From DAOTYX01 sp034434635 (lineage in GTDB: Bacteria > Chloroflexota > Anaerolineae > B4-G1 > DUEL01): 11,965 nucleotides of DNA. The stretch spans positions 1 through 11,965 of the forward strand of contig DAOTYX010000031.1 in assembly GCA_034434635.1 (NCBI GenBank). Direction: 5' to 3'. The notes under the pieces are model-generated. The model was not told the origin of the DNA and ran no database searches. It saw only the letters and a program-made list of their open reading frames with translations. The position numbers and the translations under genes are program-made. The stretch's first letter is position 1. Every line of letters begins with the position of its first letter. Shown piece by piece: positions 6,589 to 11,965 of this stretch.

Positions 6589-7779
6589 ATGCAGAAGAAA
6601 ACGATCCGTGATGTGGAGGTTGCCGGTAAGCGCGCGCTGGTGCGGGTGGACTTCAACGTGCCGCTGAAAGAGGGCGCGGTGAGCGACGACACGCGCATCC
6701 GCGCGGCCCTGCCCACGCTGCAGTACCTGCTCGACCACGGCGCGGCGGTGGTGCTGATGTCCCATCTGGGCCGCCCGAAAGGGAAGCCGGTCGCCGAGAT
6801 GCGCATGGATCCGGTGGCCGCCCGCCTGGCGGAACTGCTGGGCCGGCCGGTGCAGAAACTGGATGACTGTGTCGGCCCGCAGGTCGAGGCGGCCTGCGCC
6901 GCCCTGCGTCCCGGCGAGGTGGTCCTGCTGGAAAACACCCGCTTCCACCCCGAGGAGGAGGCCAATGACATGGCCTTCGCTGCCCGCCTGGCTGCCCTGG
7001 GCGATCTCTACGTGAATGACGCCTTCGGCACCGCCCATCGCGCTAATGCTTCCACTGAGGGCGTGGCGCGGATCATGCGCGAGCGCGGTCAGGAGGCCGT
7101 GGCTGGCCTGCTGATGGAGAAGGAACTGGAGTTCCTGGGACGGGCGGTAGAAGACCCCGAACGCCCCTTCGTCGCCATCCTGGGCGGGGCTAAAATCTCC
7201 GACAAGATCGGCGTCATCGAGCGGCTGCTGGAGCGCTGCGACCGGCTGTTGATCGGCGGTGGAATGGCCAACACCTTCTTCCGCGCGATGGGCTTCGACA
7301 TGGGCGACTCGTTGGTGGAGGAGTCGGCGGTAGAGACCGCCCGTGGACTGCTGGCGAAGGGGCGCAGCAGCCTGGTCTTGCCGGTGGACCTGGTCGTCGC
7401 CGATGCGTTCGACAACAACGCCCGCAGCCAGGTAGTGGCCCCCGACCACGTCCCGGCGGGCTGGCGCGCGCTCGACGTGGGACCTAACACCCTTGCCACC
7501 TACGAGTCCGCCCTGGGCGGAGCGCGCACGGTGGTGTGGAACGGCCCTGTGGGCGTCTTCGAGATGCCCAACTTCGCTCGCGGCACCTTCGCCCTGGCGG
7601 AGATCCTGTCGCGGATGCAGGCCGTCACCATCGTTGGCGGCGGGGACTCGGCCGCGGCGGTGGAGCAGAGCGGCCTGGCGGACCGCTTCACGCACATCTC
7701 CACCGGCGGCGGGGCGAGCCTGGAACTGCTGGAAGGACGGGAACTGCCCGGCGTCGTTGTGCTGAGCGACCGATCGTAG
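6589..7779 (+). CDS. pgk: Phosphoglycerate kinase
   Basis: Transfers phosphate from 1,3-bisphosphoglycerate to ADP, making ATP and 3-phosphoglycerate. The 396-residue protein is full length and carries every expected motif: VRVDFNVPL (18-26, with Asp21 and Asn23), SHLGRPKG (58-65), LLENTRFHPEE (113-123, Arg118), NDAFGTAHRA (143-152, Arg151), LGGAKISDKI (198-207), GGGMANTF (223-230), WNGPVGVFE (317-325), the nucleotide loop GGGDSAA (350-356) and STGGGAS (371-377). The start is three bases after the gap stop codon, so the two genes form an operon. The triose-phosphate isomerase gene that often follows pgk is absent; a cyclase gene comes next after 43 bases. Confidence 0.97.
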   Translation: MQKKTIRDVEVAGKRALVRVDFNVPLKEGAVSDDTRIRAALPTLQYLLDHGAAVVLMSHLGRPKGKPVAEMRMDPVAARLAELLGRPVQKLDDCVGPQVEAACAALRPGEVVLLENTRFHPEEEANDMAFAARLAALGDLYVNDAFGTAHRANASTEGVARIMRERGQEAVAGLLMEKELEFLGRAVEDPERPFVAILGGAKISDKIGVIERLLERCDRLLIGGGMANTFFRAMGFDMGDSLVEESAVETARGLLAKGRSSLVLPVDLVVADAFDNNARSQVVAPDHVPAGWRALDVGPNTLATYESALGGARTVVWNGPVGVFEMPNFARGTFALAEILSRMQAVTIVGGGDSAAAVEQSGLADRFTHISTGGGASLELLEGRELPGVVVLSDRS

Positions 7780-7822
7780 TACCTCGCGTCGAAGGCCTCC
7801 GAGACAAACTGAGGAAAACTAG

Positions 7823-9691
7823 ATGAGAAGGGGGCGGTCAGCGACTGGCGCGGTGCAGCGCTGGCTGCCCCCGCTCATCCTTCTCCTCTCCCTCGTGATC
7901 CTGCAGGCGCTCCACCCTGACTGGTCCGCCCGCCTCGAGGGGTGGACGGTGGATGCCCGTTTCTGGCTGCGTGGTCCGGAGGAGCCGCAATTCCCCACCA
8001 CCATCGTCGCGCTGGATGAGGCGTCGTTCCAGATGCTGGGGAACCTGCAGGGGGAGAACATTCGCACCTGGCCGCGCCGCCGCTGGGCTGATCTGGTGGA
8101 GCGCATTGCCGCTGGCCGTCCGGCGCTCATTGGACTGGATGTGGCTTTCGACACGCCTGGGTGGGACGACGGGGGCGATGCGGCGCTGGCGCAGGCGTTG
8201 GACCAGGCGGGCAACGTCGTCCTGGCCGCCCACCTTGAGGAAGCGGAGGGGAGCGGCTACGGGATGGTGACGTTCAGCCCGCCGATCTCCCCGCTCCTGC
8301 AGGCTGCTGTCGGGATGGGCGTGGCGAACCTGGCCCTGGATCCCGACGGCTCGGTGCGCCGAGTGCCCTTGTTGTACCCGGTGGACGAGCGCACTCTACC
8401 TTCCTTCCCTCTCGCGCTGGCCTTCTTCGCCGTCGGAAGCGCGGCAGATGTGGAGGCCGCTGCGCTGGATGCCCACGGCACACTGATGGTGCGCTTCCGC
8501 GGGCCGGAGGCCACCTTCGAGACCGTCTCGGCCTACCGCCTGCTCCTCGACGGGCCCGAGGCGGTGGACCCCGCCATCTTCCGGGACCGGATCGTCTTGA
8601 TCGGCTACACCACGCGGCTGGAGGGGGACCGACATCGCAGTCCCTTTGCTGGGGAGGAGGGGATGCCGGGTGTCGAGATTCAGGCCAACGCGCTGGACAC
8701 CCTTCTGGCTGGCGACTGGCTTTACCGCCCGTCGCGTCAGGCATCCGTGGCCCTGGTCGGGCTGGCCGGGCTGGGGGCCCTCGGCTTGCTGAACCTGCGT
8801 CGCCCCGCGCCTGGCATCCTGCTTCTGCTGGGCGGTATGCTGTTCTACCTGACGCTGGGCGTGGGTCTCTTCATCTGGAAGGACCTGGTGCTGCCGCTGG
8901 TCGCGCCGGTGGCCTCGGCGGTGGGCGTCGGCGGCGTGGCCCTGGCGGGACGGACGATCTTCGCGGAGCGTGAGAAGCGGCTGCTGCGCCAGCGCTTCGC
9001 CGGGGTGATGTCCCCCGAGCGGCTGCGCGCGGTGTTGGAGAACTGGGAGACCCTGCTACAGGCGGATCGCGCCCCCAAGGAGGCCGCGGTGCTCTTCGCC
9101 GACGTGCGCGGCTTCACCCACGCCTCCGAGACGCTGATGCATCAGGGGCGCAGCGCGGAGATGGTGCGTTTCCTGTCCGCTTACCTGGATGGGATGTCCG
9201 AGGCGGCCTTCGCCGAGGGCGGGGTCATCTACGACGTGGTTGGCGATGGGCTGATGGTGCTGTTCGGCCTGCCGGAGCCCGACCGCGACTTCGCCTTGCA
9301 TGCGGTGCGCGCCGCGCTGCGCATGGCCGAGGCCACCAGGGAACTGCAGGCGCTGTGGCCGTTGCGCGACGAGCGGCCTTTCGGAATGGGCATCGGCATC
9401 CACTGTGGGCCGGTGATTGACGCGGTCGTGGGCCGCGGACGGCGCATCAACTACGCGGTGGTCGGCGATCCGGTCAACACCGCGGCGCGCATCCAGGATC
9501 ATTGCAAGGCGGTCATGGGCCTGCCGCGCCCTTCAGAGGGCGCGGTTCCGGAGTCGGTCACCATCCTGCTCAGCGCTGACCTGCACGCGCGCGTGCGGGA
9601 TCAGGTGGTCGCCGATGAAGGTGTGCCGCCCTTCGAAGCCCATGGCAAGACGGAGCCGTTGCGCGTGGTGCGATTGCTGGGGCTCCGGTAG
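7823..9691 (+). CDS. CHASE2-domain membrane class III nucleotidyl (adenylate-type) cyclase
   Basis: A 622-residue receptor-type cyclase. Order of parts: an N-terminal membrane helix (about 14-30), an extracytoplasmic CHASE2 sensor (about 35-300, with IVALDEASFQ, GLDVAFD, RDRIVLIGYT and MPGVEIQANALDTLL), three membrane helices (about 307-324, 331-351, 354-377), a short linker with the cyclase-typical MSPERLRAVL (396-405), and a cytoplasmic class III catalytic domain (about 418-620). Metal-binding Asp427 (LFADVRGFT) and Asp475 (VVGDGLM) are present, as are the transition-state pair Asn552 and Arg556 (VNTAARI). The two purine-selecting positions are unusual: the usual Lys in DK(F/V)xGDG aligns with Asp471, and the usual Thr or Asp in YxVxGD aligns with Ala545. 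Product identity (cAMP, cGMP or none) is therefore uncertain. The ATG at 7823 follows GAGG (7811-7814). A FecR-domain lipoprotein gene follows 39 bases later. Confidence 0.92.
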   Translation: MRRGRSATGAVQRWLPPLILLLSLVILQALHPDWSARLEGWTVDARFWLRGPEEPQFPTTIVALDEASFQMLGNLQGENIRTWPRRRWADLVERIAAGRPALIGLDVAFDTPGWDDGGDAALAQALDQAGNVVLAAHLEEAEGSGYGMVTFSPPISPLLQAAVGMGVANLALDPDGSVRRVPLLYPVDERTLPSFPLALAFFAVGSAADVEAAALDAHGTLMVRFRGPEATFETVSAYRLLLDGPEAVDPAIFRDRIVLIGYTTRLEGDRHRSPFAGEEGMPGVEIQANALDTLLAGDWLYRPSRQASVALVGLAGLGALGLLNLRRPAPGILLLLGGMLFYLTLGVGLFIWKDLVLPLVAPVASAVGVGGVALAGRTIFAEREKRLLRQRFAGVMSPERLRAVLENWETLLQADRAPKEAAVLFADVRGFTHASETLMHQGRSAEMVRFLSAYLDGMSEAAFAEGGVIYDVVGDGLMVLFGLPEPDRDFALHAVRAALRMAEATRELQALWPLRDERPFGMGIGIHCGPVIDAVVGRGRRINYAVVGDPVNTAARIQDHCKAVMGLPRPSEGAVPESVTILLSADLHARVRDQVVADEGVPPFEAHGKTEPLRVVRLLGLR

Positions 9692-9730
9692 CCTGAGGGA
9701 GATGTGGATTCTACAGTAAGGGGGGTACCG

Positions 9731-11428
9731 ATGAGTCGCTGGGTGGGACGAATACTGCCCTGTGTGGCATTGCTGCTGGTCCTGGTCGGATGCGGTGGGC
9801 CGTCGCCAGTGACGACACCGCCATCGTCCACGCTGACGCCAACGGAAGAAGCCCGGGCAACCGTGGTGGAGGTGGTCAACCGGGTGGACGCCCATGCCCG
9901 TCCAGAGGAGGACTGGACGGCGGCGCTGGAACAGATGGTCCTGTACCTGGGCGGGCAGGTGCGGGCGCTGGAAGCCTCGACGGCGCGGGTGGCGACGGAG
10001 GCGGAACTGGTGCGCGTGGCGCCGAACACGACCTTCACCTTGCAGGAGCCGGAGACTGGCGTGAGGCGGCTCAATCTGTCGGAGGGGCAGGTCTGGGTGA
10101 ATGTCGAGGGACTGGCGCCGGGAGAGGGGTTCGAGGTGGAGACGGCGGCGGCCGTGGCCGCAGTGCGCGGGACGCGCTTCAGCGTGCGGGCCCAGCCAGA
10201 CGGGACGACGCTGGTCTCCAGTCAGGTGGCGACGGTGACGGTGGCCGCTGGCGGCGCGACGGTGGAGGTGGGCAGCGGAATGCAGACGACGGTCGTGCCT
10301 GGAAACCCCCCGGACCCGCCGCAGCCTATGTCGCCCGATGAAGCGATCCGCTGGGGCCTGGCCTGGGGCGACGACTTGCACGTCGCCTTGCCGGTCTCCG
10401 AGGGGACTGGCCTTCACCATCAGTCTGGCTCCGTCTATCCCTACAGTGTCAACTGGTCTTCAGATGGCAGTCATTTCTCCTACTATTCCTACAATAGCAC
10501 GGCTGGACAGGGTGATGTGTTTCAGTATAGCGTGTCGACCAGCACAGTGCAGGTGGTGGTGCTGCCATCTGGGCCGATCCATGCCCTCTTCTACAACCCG
10601 ACCAGTCCCACTGTCGCCTACACTGCCCACACCAGTAGCGGCGGTTCGCGCATCTGCACGGCGAATGAGGACGGCACCGACTCTCACTGCTGGGGCGGAA
10701 CCGGCATCCACGGCTGGCCTTTCTGGTCGCCGGATGGTCAGTGGATTCTCTTCTACGGCTCTGGCGACATCTCCAGCGCCTCTCGCCCTGCAGGATGGGC
10801 GGCGCGGGCCCTCGGGCGGTCAGCGCCTGATGACGTCGTGTTCAACCTCTATCGCGCCCGCGCTGACGGGAGTGAACTGACCCGGCTGACCAACGACGCG
10901 AGCGGTGTCAATGTCCGTCAGGCCTGGTCTCCCGATAGCCAGCGCATCGCCTACGTCCGCGCCCCGGGGTACGACCAGCCGGGGGATGTCTACGTGATGA
11001 ACGCCGACGGCTCAGACCCGCGCCCGCTTTTTCAGGGGGCCGGCCCCGAGCATCTCACCTGGAGTTCCGACGGCGCGCTGCTGGCTGTGTCCGGCGGGGG
11101 CGGCGGCCTGTGGCTGGTCAACACTGACGGATCGGGGGCGCAGGTGCTGTCTGGAACGGAGGGGTGGATTTGCTGGGTTCCCGTCTGGTCGCCGATGCCG
11201 AATGGCTGGCCGCTGTTCTTCTACGCTGCCGACCCGGCGAGCGGGCGATCGGGGGTCTGGTACGCGGCTAACGCGACGTCGAGGCCGGAGTACTTCGCGG
11301 ACGTTGACTGGGGGCCGGTCTGGTCCCGCGACGGACGGCGTGCCGTCTTCGGCGGCATAGCGGAGAAGTCGGAGACGGAAGAGACGGTGTTGTACATCCT
11401 CGAGATGGAGCCAGCCTTCTGGCCGTAG
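9731..11428 (+). CDS. Lipoprotein with FecR-like domain fused to TolB-like beta-propeller
   Basis: A 565-residue predicted lipoprotein. The N terminus has a short basic region, a hydrophobic stretch and a lipobox LVGC, with the lipidated Cys at 21, then a Ser/Thr/Pro-rich linker. Residues about 70-190 look like a FecR domain: LGGQVRAL, RVAPNTTFTL, LSEGQVWVNV and the diagnostic AVRGTRFSV (144-152). Residues about 235-560 contain repeated propeller signatures of the PD40/TolB type: NWSSDGSHFSYY, FWSPDGQWILFY, AWSPDSQRIAYV followed by VYVMNADGSDP, TWSSDGALLAV followed by LWLVNTDGSGA, PVWSPMPNGWPLFFY and PVWSRDGRRAVF. It should sit on the outer face of the membrane, possibly as a sensor or scaffold; the binding partner is unknown. 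The ATG at 9731 is preferred over GTG 9704 because AAGGGGGG lies just upstream and the signal peptide is then clean. It is probably co-transcribed with the CHASE2 cyclase. Confidence 0.88.
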   Translation: MSRWVGRILPCVALLLVLVGCGGPSPVTTPPSSTLTPTEEARATVVEVVNRVDAHARPEEDWTAALEQMVLYLGGQVRALEASTARVATEAELVRVAPNTTFTLQEPETGVRRLNLSEGQVWVNVEGLAPGEGFEVETAAAVAAVRGTRFSVRAQPDGTTLVSSQVATVTVAAGGATVEVGSGMQTTVVPGNPPDPPQPMSPDEAIRWGLAWGDDLHVALPVSEGTGLHHQSGSVYPYSVNWSSDGSHFSYYSYNSTAGQGDVFQYSVSTSTVQVVVLPSGPIHALFYNPTSPTVAYTAHTSSGGSRICTANEDGTDSHCWGGTGIHGWPFWSPDGQWILFYGSGDISSASRPAGWAARALGRSAPDDVVFNLYRARADGSELTRLTNDASGVNVRQAWSPDSQRIAYVRAPGYDQPGDVYVMNADGSDPRPLFQGAGPEHLTWSSDGALLAVSGGGGGLWLVNTDGSGAQVLSGTEGWICWVPVWSPMPNGWPLFFYAADPASGRSGVWYAANATSRPEYFADVDWGPVWSRDGRRAVFGGIAEKSETEETVLYILEMEPAFWP

Positions 11429-11469
11429 ACGGGCGCTCCGTTGTCGGCAACCAGGCGTGGAAGGCACCT

Positions 11470-11965
11470 GTGGCTGAACGACTGTCATGGCTGAGCGCCT
11501 GTCTCTTGCTGCTCCTTCTGGCGGCGGCGCTGCGCTGGAGCGGCGTGGTCTGGGATGGCGGGATCGGCGCGCACCCGGATGAGCGGTACGTGGTGGGCCT
11601 GTCGGAGGGGCTGGCCTGGCCTGACCGGCTCGACCCCTTCGCCTTCGACCCGGCCTTCCCTTACGGCCATCTGCCGCTCTACCTGCTGGCGCTGCTGGGG
11701 AGCGGCGACCGTCTCCTGGCAGCGCGGTTGCTGGCGGGCCTGGCCGATGCGGCCACGGTGGCGGTGACGGCAGCCCTGGGCTATCGTCTGGGCGGGCGGC
11801 GGGCGGGGTTGCTGGCAGGGGGCTTGCTGGCGGTGATGCCGCTGCACGTCCAGCAGGCCCACTTCGCCACGGTGGACCCCTTTCTGGCCCTCTTCGTCAC
11901 AGCAGCGCTGTTGTTCGCCGCGCGGGCGGCCAGAGGAACGGCCGTCCAGCCGCCGCACCGCGTGG
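11470..11965 (+). CDS. Polytopic membrane glycosyltransferase, GT39/PMT-like (3'-truncated by window)
   Basis: The frame runs from a GTG start to the window edge without a stop, giving 165 residues so far. GGAAGG (11459-11464) lies five bases before the GTG and supports it. The protein starts with a hydrophobic helix (about 7-22), followed by an outer loop with AHPDERYV (34-41); the acidic pair in this loop is the typical catalytic motif of the GT-C fold. Then come YGHLPLYLLALLG and further hydrophobic segments, with HFATVDPFLALFVTAALLF (about 132-150) matching the family pattern after the third or fourth helix. Such enzymes move a sugar from a polyprenyl-phosphate donor to protein, lipid or glycan on the outer face. 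The substrate cannot be told. It starts 41 bases after the lipoprotein gene and may belong to the same transcript. Confidence 0.85.
   Translation, partial: MAERLSWLSACLLLLLLAAALRWSGVVWDGGIGAHPDERYVVGLSEGLAWPDRLDPFAFDPAFPYGHLPLYLLALLGSGDRLLAARLLAGLADAATVAVTAALGYRLGGRRAGLLAGGLLAVMPLHVQQAHFATVDPFLALFVTAALLFAARAARGTAVQPPHRV

Noticed and set aside
5542..7695. Very long minus-strand open frame opposite gap and pgk, and a similar one at 1420-3309 opposite araB and araD
   Set aside because: Their translations are rich in His, Arg, Gln and Gly with no recognisable domain. They mirror the GC-biased third positions of clearly real + strand genes.
9704..9730. Longer N terminus of the FecR-propeller lipoprotein from GTG 9704
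   Set aside because: The ATG at 9731 has a better-spaced purine-rich site and gives a standard lipoprotein signal peptide without an acidic residue in front.
11555..11767. Small + strand open frame near the window end
   Set aside because: It is out of frame with the GTG-started glycosyltransferase, whose frame has membrane helices and the HPDE motif through the same stretch.

Overview
The window is GC-rich, densely packed bacterial DNA with every gene on the + strand. It looks chromosomal rather than phage- or plasmid-borne. Gene content (an L-arabinose pathway pair, a membrane-anchored YvcK, gap-pgk, a CHASE2-type cyclase, a FecR-domain lipoprotein, and a glycosyltransferase of the GT39/PMT type) together with the intergenic repeat style suggests a Chloroflexota-like organism, for example an Anaerolineae relative. 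That assignment rests on impression and cannot be proven from the window.

Region 1 (1-3992) is a pentose-catabolism operon. It opens with the 3' part of an M24 (creatinase/aminopeptidase P fold) protein whose metal site appears degenerate. Next come an AraB-type ribulokinase (1012-2694), an AraD-type L-ribulose-5-phosphate 4-epimerase (2698-3342) and a HAD-superfamily sugar-phosphatase-like protein (3339-3992). The last three are nearly contiguous or overlapping and are probably co-transcribed. AraB and AraD together would convert L-ribulose to D-xylulose 5-phosphate. No L-arabinose isomerase or transporter is visible here. A 55-nt imperfect palindrome sits between the M24 gene and araB, flanked by two near-identical Shine-Dalgarno-like heptamers.

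Region 2 (about 3993-7779) is central carbon metabolism. A 227-nt gap contains a good sigma-70-type promoter (4115-4142). It is followed by a YvcK/CofD-fold protein with two N-terminal membrane helices, a type I glyceraldehyde-3-phosphate dehydrogenase, and phosphoglycerate kinase three bases after it. A degenerate purine-rich octamer repeat fills the yvcK-gap gap.

Region 3 (7823-11965) is membrane and envelope signalling. A CHASE2-transmembrane-class III nucleotidyl cyclase has non-canonical residues at the two purine-recognition positions. It is followed by a lipoprotein that joins a FecR-like domain to a TolB-like beta-propeller. The window ends inside a polytopic membrane glycosyltransferase that starts with GTG.

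The items most worth following up are the CHASE2-cyclase/FecR-propeller pair, the altered cyclase active site, the degenerate M24 protein inside a sugar operon, and the palindrome inserted between duplicated ribosome-binding sequences. I saw no tRNA, rRNA, CRISPR array or intact transposon.
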